A stretch of DNA of 64,000 bases, taken from contig NC_056412.1 in the NCBI RefSeq assembly GCF_905147365.1, positions 17,972,001-18,036,000 of the forward strand, read 5' to 3'. The notes beneath the pieces are model-generated. The model saw nothing but the letters and a program-made list of their open reading frames with translations. It did not search any database and was not told the DNA's origin. Origin of the DNA: Aricia agestis. Taxonomy: Eukaryota; Arthropoda; Insecta; Lepidoptera; Lycaenidae. The number at the start of each line of letters is the position of its first letter. Within the stretch, counting starts at the first letter, position 1. Shown here in pieces: positions 13,938 to 25,800 of this stretch. The translations under genes and the position numbers were made by a program.

Positions 13938-14422
13938 GAGGATTCCACACCGCCGATTTTCCATACAAACGTTGTCCCCTGTTTCCTCCCTGGATAATGC
14001 CGGTAAAGTTATGATTTTTTTCCTGAATATCTATGGCCACTATTAGCATTTCCCTATGTTTTCTTTTTTTTCATAATTTTATGATTAAAAAAGATAAGAA
14101 CGTCCAAAAACCCAAAAAAATGGTCAGATTTTCCTCTGTGTTCAAACACCCAGAAAACAAAACTGGCTAAAATATACAAAAAAAATAAAACATAGGAACA
14201 CAGCTCAAACCTTACTTTAATTCTTGATGAAAAAAGTACTTAAATCGGTTAAGTTTTGGAGAAGGAATCAGCGGACAACGAAACGAAGATTTTCTGTTCT
14301 TTTATTAGAACTTTTGTCGTATTGTCTCTATCGCGCTCTGCGGTGGGAGACTTGAGATTGGTGAGACAGCAATACATTTTCAAATACCTATTTTCAATTT
14401 CTCTCGCCCCTGGTGTATCCTC
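13938..14422. mobile_element. piggyBac-like MITE with TTAA target duplication, copy 1
   Basis: TTAA at 13934 and 14423 flank ends GAGGATTCCACACC and (reverse complement) GAGGATACACCA. The body shares CCCTGGATAATGC and CCAAAAAAATGG blocks with the element starting at 32140. Non-coding. Confidence 0.7.
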
Positions 14423-14499
14423 TTAAATATTTAATTTAATTGTTTTTAATAATATTTGTTATTATTGCGGCAAGAGAAATACATAAGAGGTGAAAATTT

Positions 14500-14605
14500 C
14501 TACTCTTTAATACCGTTCGAGAGCCGCTACAGCCTGGAGACTGACGCACAGGACAGACATCGAAGTTTTAGTAATAGGGTGCTATTTTTACCCTAAAAAC
14601 ATGCA
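14500..14605 (-). mobile_element. Fragment of the 'GGTTCCGTA' repeat
   Basis: AGCCTGGAGACTGACG ... CTATTTTTACCCTAAA matches the 5' part of the copies at 23194 and 52690, in reverse. Confidence 0.55.
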
Positions 14606-14619
14606 TACTGCATATGCCG

Positions 14620-14966
14620 TTTTTTTAATGAAATAAGGGGGCAAACGAGCAAACGGGTCACCTGATGGAAAGCAACTTCCGTCGCCCATGGACACTCGCA
14701 GCATCAGAAGAGCTGCAGGTGCGTTGCCGGCCTTTTAAGAGGGAATAGGGTAATAGGGGAGGTTAGGGATGGGAAGGGAATAGGGGAGGGTAGGGAAGGG
14801 AAAATGGTAGCCTCCCTACCTAAAGTAAAGGATTGGGCCTCCGGTAAAGTCACTCACTCGGCGAAACACAGCGCAATCGCTGTTTCACGCCGGTTTTCTG
14901 TGAGAACAGTATATCTCCGGTCGAGCCGGCCCATTCGTGCCGAAGCATGGCTCTCCCACGTATAAA
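14620..14966 (-). mobile_element. SINE family A, full-length
   Basis: Poly-T at 14620, AAATAAGGGGGCAAACGAGC, the G-rich minisatellite at 14740-14800, and CGAAGCATGGCTCTCCCAC at the other end. Its orientation is minus. Confidence 0.75.
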
Positions 14967-17149
14967 TGCAGATGTTAAAGTTATACGATGCTTTTCCTCG
15001 TCTGGTACGGCTGAAAAATGGCTATAAGTCCTAGTAGTCTACACAGTGCGCGTTCTTTTATTATTACAAGTAATTTTATTAGTAGTAGTTTATATTATAG
15101 ATGTACATATTATACGTCTTATAGAAGTACTTACCAGATTTTTATAATTTATTTACTATCTCGAAAAAAAAAAGAATTAGTCAAGATAAAAATTTACAAT
15201 AGAAAACAATACTCTATTATAATAAGACACGTTTTATTATGTATTATGACGCAATAAGTGTTGAATGAATATTTAATATAATACACAATATCGGTTTTAT
15301 GTTACTAATAATACATTCGATTGTGTACCCGGATCTCTTCACATTTTCCATATTTATTTTGCCTTTACAATGTTATTAGGAAGGCATTTATTGATTTTCG
15401 ATTATTCATAGTCCTCTCCATCTCCACGATAGACCAAAACGGGCAGAGCCCAATATAGCTATTTAGCCGATCCAGTCAAAAATCATTTTCGCCGCCATTT
15501 ACATGCAAAAAATCACAAGTCATGACTCATGAGCTAGTTTTGTTGGGATTAGGGGAAATATTTAAGTGAAATACTTGAATATTTCCACTATCCACCTTAA
15601 TAAAGGTTGTAGTTGTAGGTAAAATTCTCGAACTTGGGTGGTGGATGGCTAATGGCTAGGTTGGAAGAATAAGTTAATTTTGCCACCACTCATTTTTTCC
15701 GCTCTGGGCAAATTCCCGGCTCGCCTCCCCTTAGAGCGGGCCCTGTATCCACCTCTGCGATTGACTTTGACAGGAGATTATTATTAGCGTGGACTTTGTC
15801 AAAGATTGACGACGATTGCGCGGACTATTGCGTGTTTATGATGGCAATCATGTTTATTACAAGCCAAGGTGGAGAGGGCCCTAAATACAGTACTGCAGAG
15901 GAACGTCGATAAATGAATGTTAAACCGAACTTGTCATTCACCTTTTCAGCTTAACCCTATCTAAAACAGGGTCCAAAGGATATCCTTGGATTGAAACTGT
16001 TAAATTCAATGGTATGGCCGTCCAATGTCCATACATTTTAGACATTTCAATCTATCATATCTTTGCAACAAACTAAAATTATATTACCATGTAATTTTTG
16101 CATATTACGCTATAATATTAGCAATTACCATGGATATAATTTGCATTCCTTGAGAATAATTTATCTTTTTCTTCTCATTGAGAAATGCCGTTTTAAACCC
16201 CACGGGGTCTTCCACCGTGAGTATGTAGAACTTGTTGTGTCTGAAAAGTCTACTGCCTACCAGTCGGACGCAGCCACACCCACTAAAACTCGGTGACACC
16301 ATGACCTTGCCGAAGCCACGTGATCAGCCACAACCTCCACGACTGTCAACATTTGACCCGTCTTATCAAATTGATTACGATGACAGAATCAAATTGTTAC
16401 CAGACCTTAGAAGGTCATTGGCCCTACGTTCCTGACCTGAGTGTGTCTCGGTGTCATCCGATTGCTACACCACAGTAGAATTTGTAAAAATCTCAAACCA
16501 AACGATTGATGAAATCGTCAATTGTTTCTATATCTGATTTGAATATTTCTATTGTTTTTGTTGACATTGAAACAGATATGGTAATCAGATAACACTTCAA
16601 CGAGTGTCCACAATTTAATATTCTTAAATCAACCAATGAGAGTCGTGACCGACCGAAACAAGTTGTGACCGAATTTGATAATCACAAAGCAGGCTGAATG
16701 GGCATTGTCCAAAAAAAATCACATGTACTTTTTATTTATTTTTTCGTTAAAATAGGGTATTTTAAGAATATAAATTAAATAATTTTGAAATTCATTGGCT
16801 AGTTTTTTTCTCAATAAATTTTTAATGTTTCGCTCTGACGTCATCATCGGCGGACAATTGACCTCTTGAGTATGTTTTAAATTTCGTTTCAATCTTATTT
16901 ATAACGGCTGGTTCGTCAAATGCAAGTTCTCATTATGTGAAAGCTGATACGAGAAGCTTACCAAAAGTTCGAATCGTAATGTTGGTCGAATTTATTGCTA
17001 ATTTAACGCCATTGAAGGTCAAACTAAGGTTAAACATATTTGTTCAAAAATATAAGTAACTAATGGGTATTTTTTTCGTTTATATACAGAAAAACGATCA
17101 CTGACCTTATTCCTCGAAATGTTTTTGTAATGAGCAAAATTAAAAAAAA
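14967..17149. other. Intergenic DNA without recognised genes
   Basis: Only short ORFs with no recognisable protein similarity. No coding exon or RNA gene was recognised. Confidence 0.55.
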
Positions 17150-17425
17150 ATGGACAATCCCCATTACCTGATTGTCTGACAAATAAGATGATATGCGTCG
17201 GATGGGCATGTAAAAAGTCGGTCGGTCCTGGTCCTAATCAGTAATCACTCACCAGCTGGATATTCGTCCCACTGGGTTAAGAGATTAAAGAAAGAGAGTG
17301 TTCTCGTGAACTGCGCACACATTTTGGCACTATAAAAATTACTCTTCCGTAGCATTAATTTTGAACTAAAACTTGCCACCGTCCGTCTGTGTCACCAAAA
17401 CCGGTGTGGTAGGCATAGTTCAGTG
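17150..17425 (+). mobile_element. SINE family B, 5'-truncated
   Basis: It carries TGCGTCGGATGGGCATGTAA, GTCCCACTGGGTTA and CACCAAAACCGGTGTGG, the order seen at 59820-60045. Confidence 0.65.
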
Positions 17426-17691
17426 AAGAAACGTGTTTTTAAAAGAGCCTATGCTGTTCCACTGATAGGTAGAGACACCCCCCCCCCAAGGTTTTATCGT
17501 CCTCTTGATCATAAACCACCATCTGCAGGCTTAGCATGACAACATTTAAAAAAAAGAATGGACATACCAATTCTAGTGACCAAATGGCGGATTTACTTTG
17601 TCTATCTGTCACTTTGTCTTTTCTCCCGTAGGTATTTTTGACAAAATATAAAGATCATCAAAATAGTTATCTTATTTAAAATAAAATGTGC

Positions 17692-18313
17692 TTGTGGTCG
17701 CTGATAAAAGATAACCTTTGTTAGTCAGGGAGCCCTAGAACCTTTTTTTTATTACTATAAAGCTAATATTTTGTAAGTAGCTTCATTTTGATAAGACAAA
17801 CAACATTTTTATCTGCGAAAAATCTTGAAAGTGGTAGTTAACACTACAGAGATAGAAAGGATTTCATACTTTGATTTGATGGTCCTAAAATATGGATTGT
17901 CCTATTTGTCGAATAATGATACTCTTAAATTAAATAACTATTAACATATCAATATAAAAAAAAAACCAGCTGGTTAGGGTTCCGTTTTAGGGTTCTGTAA
18001 TCAACAAAACTTGGTTGACTACGGTAGCCTAAAACGGAACTAACCAGCAGTTTTTTTTGTATGTTGGTAGGTTAACAGTTATATAATTTAAGAGTAACAT
18101 TGTCCTGCAAATAGAACAATCCATATTTTAGGACCATGGAATCTAAGTATGAAATCCTTTCTATGTCTGTTAGCTACCACATTCAAGATTTTTCGCGGAT
18201 AAAAATGTCGTTTGTCTTATCAAAATGAGGCTACTCATAAAAAATTAGCTCGATAGTAATAAAAAAAAATTGTTCTAGGGCTACCTGACTATGTTGTTCT
18301 AAGCGACCATAAG
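17692..18313. mobile_element. Second long fold-back element (about 620 bp)
   Basis: The left arm (GCTTGTGGTCGCTGATAA; AGGGAGCCCTAGAACC; TCATTTTGATAAGACAAACA; GGATTTCATACTTTG) is repeated in reverse complement at the right. The centre near 18010 has GGGTTCCGTTTTAGG facing CCTAAAACGGAAC. Arms are about 290 bp and moderately diverged. Confidence 0.75.
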
Positions 18314-18866
18314 TAAATGAAAAGAAATCCCGTAACTTCATACGGGCAAAATAAAATCCCACAGGAATTCATTTTCCTGTGGTAAAAATAAATCCTTCGC
18401 CGTGGTTTATTCAATATCTGTGTTAAAATATTATATCCTCTAAATCGGTTCCGTAATTTCGGAACCTATTCAATGTAAACAACCGTACGTTTAACTGTTT
18501 TTATATAATTGTATAATAATAACTTAAGATACCATCCATTAAATTATACAATATTTCAAAAGAAATTAGACAATAAAATACTTAAAAAGCATACCAAAGT
18601 AGGTGTTATTTTTTCTACCTAGAAACATAATATTATAATATTATAATCATCAAACGTGCGTCAATACACCCACATTCGACAATCTAATATTTTGTGGTCC
18701 TTTTTGAATTTATTGCTTTATCGAAGTTTCTGTCGTATCAAGGTCATGAACATAAATTTCTAATTGACCATAAGAAAGTATTTGTGACCGGCTTAGGACT
18801 TTTTGTTCAACTTTATGATTGGGATTTACTATCAGAACCGTTTTAAACATGCATTCGACACAGTTA

Positions 18867-18989
18867 GGCTGTTTACATACACGCCGCAGCGGCAGCGGCA
18901 CCGCGGCGGTGCCGCTTTACTCATCCTTGTATTTCTATTTGCCCTTACACACGGCGCCACCGCCGCGGCGGCGCCGTGTGTAAGCAGCC
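18867..18989. mobile_element. GC-rich MITE with TTA target duplication
   Basis: TTA at 18864 and 18990 flank ends GGCTGTTTACATACACG and (reverse complement) GGCTGCTTACACACGGC. The interior is GC-rich (GCCGCGGCGGCGCC). A TTA duplication and G-start inverted ends suggest a PIF/Harbinger-type origin. Confidence 0.75.
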
Positions 18990-19085
18990 TTAATATAATA
19001 TATCTTTTATCATAAAGTATTAAAGTCCGCTACGGCCCCGTTTCGCATTTACAATATTCTACATCCTATTAAGCTTTATATTTTT

Positions 19086-20008
19086 AGGGTTCCGTACCTC
19101 AAAAGGAAAAAACGGAACCCTTATAGGATCACTTTGTTGTCCGTCTGTCCGTCCGTCCGTCTGTCAAGACCCTTTTTCTCAGGAACGCGTGGAGGTATGA
19201 AGCTGAAATTTATATCAATTACTCAGGTCTACTGTCCCTTGAAGCTGTGAAAAAATCAAACTTTTAAGCCAACGCAATCAAAAGATACAGCCGTTTATGC
19301 CGCAAATTTTCGACACTTGCAAGGGAATCAAAACCTACAGGGTGCTTCCCGTGAACTCAGAATCTTGAAATTTGGTACGAAGCAACGTCTTATAGCATAG
19401 ATAAAGGAAAAATTACGAAAACCATAAATTTTTAGTTACATCACATAATATATATTTTTTTAATAATTTTAAACTTACTACCCATTTCCTCATAAACGCG
19501 TAGAGGTATTAAATTGAAATTCATACCAAATACTCAGGTCTATAATACCTTTAAGTTGTAACAAAATCAAACTTCTATGTCAACGCAATCAAAAGAAACA
19601 GCAATTTAAGCTGCATATTTTGAAACTCGCAAGTACTCGCAAGGGAATCAAAACCTAAAGGGTACTTCCAGTCGACCTAGAATCTTGAAATTTGGCATGA
19701 AGCAACGTTTTATAGCACACATAAAGGAAAAATTCCGAAAACCTTAAATTTTTAGTTACATTACAAAATATATATTTTTTAATAAATATAAACTTATTAC
19801 TTTTTTCCTCATGAACGCGTAGAGCTATCAAGTTGAAATTCATATCAAATACTTAGATCTAATTGCCTTTAACCCGTGAAAAAAAAAAAATTCTATAAAA
19901 ATACCATAGTTATGACTCGATTGTCGTAATGAACGAACTTTGTAAACCTTGCAGGTTTGTACGGAACCCTCGGTGCGCGAGTCCGACTCGCACTTGGCCG
20001 GTTTTTTT
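19086..20008 (+). mobile_element. 'GGTTCCGTA...CTTGGCCGG' repeat with internal tandem units
   Basis: It begins TTTAGGGTTCCGTACC at 19086 and ends GACTCGCACTTGGCCGG at 20002. Inside, a unit of about 311-319 bp is repeated; ACGCGT/G marks unit phase at 19185, 19496 and 19815. Confidence 0.7.
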
Positions 20009-20009
20009 A

Positions 20010-20860
20010 TTATTTGAGAGCTTTTAAAATACGCAAGTCATGTTCTTATTCAGTTTTAAATATACTAGAGATCGCCCAATGGTCAAAATTCGACCTTAGT
20101 TTCAACGACATTAGGACTACTACCTATATTTTGTAAAAAAATATTGACTATCATATTTTTTTCAACTCTTGTCTCTGGGACTTAGCTGATCTCAGACTGG
20201 CCGAGTAAGCATTGTCTAATAGTATCTAAGATTCAATAAAAAAACTATAATCCATTTTTAATTTGTCACCTTGTTGTCAACACACTTCAACCATAAATAA
20301 AAGAGTACAATTCGTATGTATAGGCTTGTCACTCAAAAATCTGTCATTTTTCCTAGTGTGTGTGTTGTAGTGTGTGTAATGTTTTATTTGGTAAAAAAAT
20401 GTAATATAAAAGCATAATTTCAAAATAATATTAGCTCGATGCACTTCTTCACTATATAAACTATAACTGTGTTAAATTTCATTCACCTACGTTTCCCCAT
20501 TTTTCGTCAAAAGGGATACAAAGTTTTTGGCTCACGTATTAATATATAAATTAAACACAAATTATGACGATAAATGTCATAAAATCTTAATAGTTTTTTT
20601 ATGCTGCATTGCGAATCAGAATATATTATATTATTGTACTCATACTTGTAGGCTGTTACATACTGTATCGAATCCTGCTCATACTGAGGTACAATAAAAT
20701 GTGTCAATCAATCAAACTTCTGTAACACAATCAATCCGATCGCCATCAGTCCGTTTCGTGAGCCGGACAATCGCCTTTGCAACTCTATTTTTAACTCCGT
20801 TGGCTCCCTGCCATGAGACGTTCCCTTGCTGGTATACTAGAATTAACCTCGGCTGGGAAA
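20010..20860. other. Upstream intergenic DNA of the NRF-6-like gene
   Basis: AT-rich, without a recognised transposon end or coding exon. It may hold regulatory sequence, but none could be identified with confidence. Confidence 0.5.
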
Positions 20861-20861
20861 G

Positions 20862-21045
20862 TATATATAATTCTTTAATTTTTACCGAGCGGTAGAGTTC
20901 AAATCGCTATATTTAATATATTTCCCTTGATTATACATTTTCAGTTTATCGAGTGAAGTTTTGCGCGTGCGACCGAAATAGCCCGGGCCGCAAGCTGTAA
21001 CATTCAGTTGCGCGGATGATGGCGCCGTGAGAGTCGCTCGCGGCC
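20862..21045 (+). promoter_or_regulatory. Candidate promoter / 5' leader of the NRF-6-like gene, with a tiny upstream ORF
   Basis: A TATATATAA box is at 20862-20870. Arthropod initiator-like TCAGT motifs occur at 20941 and 21004. The first of these also looks like a splice acceptor (TACATTTTCAG), so an upstream 5' UTR intron is possible. A five-codon upstream ORF (ATG ATG GCG CCG TGA, 21016-21030) ends 15 bases before the main ATG and could damp translation. The transcription start is not determined. Confidence 0.4.
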
Positions 21046-22816
21046 ATGGTGTGCCACAGATGGACGTTAGTTGTAATATTATTATGTATTCCCCTCCTAG
21101 TGACAGTGATAAGTGCATTCCGTGTGCGGCTGCCAGGATATTCCCACGACGGTAAAGCGGATTTGAAAAAACACAAATGTGAAAATTGTGAAGTGAATGA
21201 ACCTAACCTTGACCAAATTGTAAACATTAAAAGGCCAGATATCGTGAAACATTCTAGCGAAAATGTGAAGAGGCTTCTCTCTAGCGATACGAAAGCCAAG
21301 AAAACTCCCGCCGCCGATAAACATGTAACAAGTGACACAAAACTAGGCCTTAAAAGTAAACAAGAAGTATCAAACGATAAAAATACGAATATAAAAAAAC
21401 CAGTGTTTGTGTTTGATTTTGGTGATGATGATTCCGAAGATATAGACGACGACGATGGTGATGAACTGGATGATGGTGCAGAAAAAGCAATTTTGAAGTC
21501 CTCTGACTTAAAATCAGATTATATTGCAAAATTAAAATCATCTCACGAACATTTAAATAAAATTATTATTGAGAAAAAGCAAAAAGAAGATGACGAGAAT
21601 GATGTTGACGAAGCTAGTGTAGAAGAAGATGACAATAACGATAATGATGACGACGAAGACGATGATGACGACGACGATGATGATGATGATAATGATGATG
21701 AAAATGATAGCAAGAGCAGTTTAAAAAGAGACGCGCTTGGTGATGATGACGATGATGATGGTAACGACAATGACGACGATGATGATGAAGACGACGATGA
21801 AGATGATGACGATGATGACGACGATGATGATGAAGATGATGAAGATGAGGACGAAAAGGAAGAAAGTAGTTATGAGCGGATGATAAAACTAATCAAGAAA
21901 AGAACTAGCGAAGCTGTAAAAGGTCGTTCGAGTGAAGATTTAAGTGATGAAAATTCAAAAACTAATAATGAAATTGAAAAACTTAAGCTCCTAATACACA
22001 CAAGTGAAGCTGATTTACCAGAAAAATCCCATTCAAAGGAAAAAACCGACAAAAAGGACACAAAAACATTAGATTCTAAAAAGTCAAAAGTATTATTAGA
22101 AGAAAAACAACACAAAACTGAAAAAGAAAAAAAGAAACCGATGGAAAAGTCTAAGCCAGAGACTTTAATAGACCAGAAAAGCAAGGTAAAGGAAAGTATT
22201 GATCCGAAAAAAGATAAGCCTACCACATTACAGGAAAAGTTAAAGCCGTCAAAAAAAGATGACGAGAAAACACTCATCAATGATAAACAAGTTAAAAAGG
22301 GTGATAATAAAAAAGCAGAAGAAGTGAAATTACCAAAAAAAGAAGATAAAGTTAAACTTACAAGTAATATTGAAAAGTCTACTAAAGAAACTTTGGAAAA
22401 AAGCAAAGACAAGAAACCGGAGGGTGATGATAAAGCAAAAGTTATTCAGAAAGAACTCAAAATCGAACCGAAAGAAAAACCACTTCTTATTCCAAAAACT
22501 TCAGCAGAAAAATCAAGTGGAAACGAACGGAAACGTAGAGATTCGCAGGAATCTATAAGTAATATAGAGAAGCTTTTGAAGAAACGTGAAACAAAAGAAA
22601 GAGATGAAGTTAAAAAAAACGAGAAGAAGAGTGATATCCAATTCATGACCGACGCTCTAAGAAGAAGGAATTTGCTGCAGAGTGAATTCGAGGATATGTA
22701 CGCGTTTTTACCATCATTCGCACCAAATTTCTCCCGAATACACAACGCCGAATGTCGACGCCACGGCCAAATATTGCTGAGACAACTACGAGGCACCAAA
22801 CTATGGGCATTAAATA
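21046..22816 (+). CDS. NRF-6-like gene, exon 1: signal peptide, acidic/lysine-rich extension, start of NRF domain
   Basis: It encodes residues 1-590 plus the first base of codon 591. The ATG lies in a good context (GCGGCCATGG) and opens a hydrophobic signal sequence ending near 'TVISA'. Residues about 125-150 and 180-272 are runs of Asp/Glu encoded by GAT/GAC/GAA repeats. Residues 280-530 are Lys/Glu/Ser-rich and probably disordered. The last 40 residues start the NRF domain ('HNAECRRHG', Cys570, a possible glycosylation site at Asn561). The donor GTAAGT is at 22817. The reading frame runs 32 bases past the donor, but splicing at 22816 joins exactly onto the conserved 'MLDA.AKIPSG' block of exon 2. 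Confidence 0.9.
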
Positions 22817-25800
22817 GTAAGTTACTTATGGAAATAATATTATTATAGTAGATCAGATAGCTGTTATAGTTTTAACTGCTTAAACATGGATACAGTACTA
22901 CGAATAATAAAAACTAAGGAAACGCAACTTCCATATTTCAACCGTTTTGAATTTGGTTCGCACACTAAAATATGACAATAGCAACGAGAGACTTGTTAGT
23001 CTCTCGTTACAAAATTAAACCGTTGACAATAATTGTCACTCTTATATTTACACTAATAATAATTGTACTTGTCACTTGTATTAATACACAAAATTGATGC
23101 CCGAATACATGCATAAAGTATGCAATATGCATTCGGGTTTCATTTTGTAGACACGTGCAACAATTTTTTTTAAACACTTACTCTCCCTTAGTTTTTAGGG
23201 TTCCGTACCCAAAGGGTAAAAACGGACCCTATTACTGAGACTTCGATGTCTGACCGTCTGTCCGTCTGTCCGTCCGTCCGTCCGTCTGTCTGTCTCCAGG
23301 CTGTATCTCAACAACCGTTATAGCTAGACTTCTGAAATTTTCACAGATTGTGTATCTGTTGCCGCTATAACAGCAAATACTAAAAACAAAATATTTAAGG
23401 GGGCCCCCATACAACTAACGTGATTTTTTTGGCCTTTATTGCTCGATATCATTAATGGCAACAAGTAGGCACTTGATACTTTCACAAAAGCCCTAATTAT
23501 ATGTCTACTTAAATAATTAATAATAATATTAAAATAAAACAAAAATTTAAGGGGGCTTCCATACAAAAAACCCAATTTTTGGACAATTTTTGCTCTACAA
23601 CGGTACGCGCGGTAACGGTAACGGTAACCCTTCGCGCGCGAGTCGACTCGCACTTGGCCGATTTTTTTTTAATTATTCATCAGTAGCTCTAGTAGCTTGG
23701 TAATACTTATAAAATATACGAAGCTAAGACAACGAATATTGTATGTATGACTGGTTCGAGTTTGACAACCAACTGAAAGTTCAAAAGTTCCACGAAATAC
23801 GTGTGACACTTTTTAGTTTCAGTTACTCTTCCATAGTATTTGTTATTCGTAGGTCATACTAATTAATTTAGTGAAAATTAAATTATTGAAACTATGTTTG
23901 TCGTGGAGCTATAACATGTAAGAATAAATAAGAATAAAACGTTATTTATGTGCTTTACACTCATTTAAATATTAATCAAACTTAAGTGTACCTTATGTTT
24001 TTATGATTCGCATTAAAATTCTAAAGCATCAGCACATTTGATAGAAAAAAACATGCGCTTAGTAGGCGCCAGATGTTTTTAAATGAAGTACATTCCTCAC
24101 ACTATAAATACAATACTATGTCATTGATAAAATAACTTTTGTATGTATATTTTTGACCGTGGCATAATGCTTTGTGAGTTACAAAATTTTAGTTGAACTT
24201 AATTATACATTAATAATTATTATGTGTGATATTTTAATTACAATTAAAATGTTTTGTTACTTTTTACAACAATACTTTATATTTACATCAAAGATATTTA
24301 GAGAATAAAAAAAACTTTAACTAGATCCTCTGATGTTAACATTTCGAGTTCTCATTTGAGATTAGTGTTAATTGTGTAATGTGTATCATTCTTGCGAGTT
24401 TGTTGTATCAAGATTCAAGAGGCGTTTTGATAGACATAATCAGATGCTCCAGTACATATTATATCAGCAATATACATATTGACAGCACAAACATCGTAAA
24501 TGAAACAAATATGTTGTATGGCTTTTATTAAACAAACGTTTGTCGAGCTCCTGTAAACACTGCGATGGAATTATGAATAAACAATATCTATTTGTTTATC
24601 TCTTAAAATAAGTTTAATTTATGTTTGGCTTATCAATTTATTTAGTTAAGTTACTGTTCAAATAGTCTGGTTAACACTCGTTAATCACCTACGTATTTTT
24701 AAACAAAAGTATTTTTACAGACCTTTCTAATTCAGGTCACTACACCTGCTAATTAAAATTTGCCCTAAAGGTCGAATCTAAAAGTAACTCTCATAACTGA
24801 TGAAACCAAAAACTTTGCACCCGAAAAATAAAACAGAACTATCGCTTGAATTCAGGAACTTTAAAACACAAACGTCACGAACTGTCGGCATTCGTCCTTA
24901 GGGGTTTAAGTCATGTATTATTACAGTGTTGGATGCGACGGCGAAAATACCCTCGGGGCTGTTACAAGGCAACGGCATACAGTTGGGCGACTTCGACCAG
25001 TGCCTCGGCACCCGGGCCAGGGTACAGCTCGACACGGGCAGCGTGGTCAAACTCCAGGGGAAGTACTGTCTGGCCATGCTGGACGTTAAAGCGAACGTGC
25101 CAGAGCTGGAGGTACCCGTGTATTTGGCGCAGGGAAAACATCTCTTCAAGAGCAGACTGGACGATGTGAGTTTGAATTTCATTAAAGGTATATTCTGATA
25201 TATTAAAGGTATATTCTGGTATTTTTGTTGTGTCTAAAATGTAATTAACCGACTTCTTTTTCATTAGGATTCGGTTCAATTCGATATTCGATCTAAATGA
25301 ATCTGTAAAATTCAAAGGATCGAATTTTAAATATTAATTTAGAAATACAATTGCGTTTATGCGACTTCTTATAAATTTTATACAACATGTTCTTACTTCG
25401 TTGTATCAAAATGACATTAGCGCACGTGAATCATACATTTTTTCGGGATGAAAACTATTCTATCCCACGACTTGAAGTATTTGCGTACCTACCCATCGGT
25501 TTTGCGGCTTAAGCGGTAATAGATAAACAGACAATTAGTTATTTCCCTTGCAGATGTGGAAGAGGGATGTTGCCTGATACACGCTAAGCCTACTAGGTAG
25601 CCTTATCACGACTGTACTTTTACTGTAACTTTTGTTAATGAAATAACGATTATTATTATTATTATTATTATTATATTAATTATAGTATTAAAATGAATGC
25701 AACATGTCCTACTCGGGATCCAAAAAGTAACTGGCACCGTAGTGGTTTAGTTGATGAATAGTTGGATGATAATTTGTTCAGCCAGGTCACTTCGTACCAA

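Noticed and set aside
16063..16435. Short ORFs near 16.1-16.4 kb as a possible host gene
   Set aside because: Overlapping frames, no domain, no splice-site support.
21350..22799. Long minus-strand ORFs rich in Ser, Leu and Phe across exon 1
   Set aside because: They are the antisense of the Asp/Glu/Lys codons of exon 1. They have no independent start context or domain.
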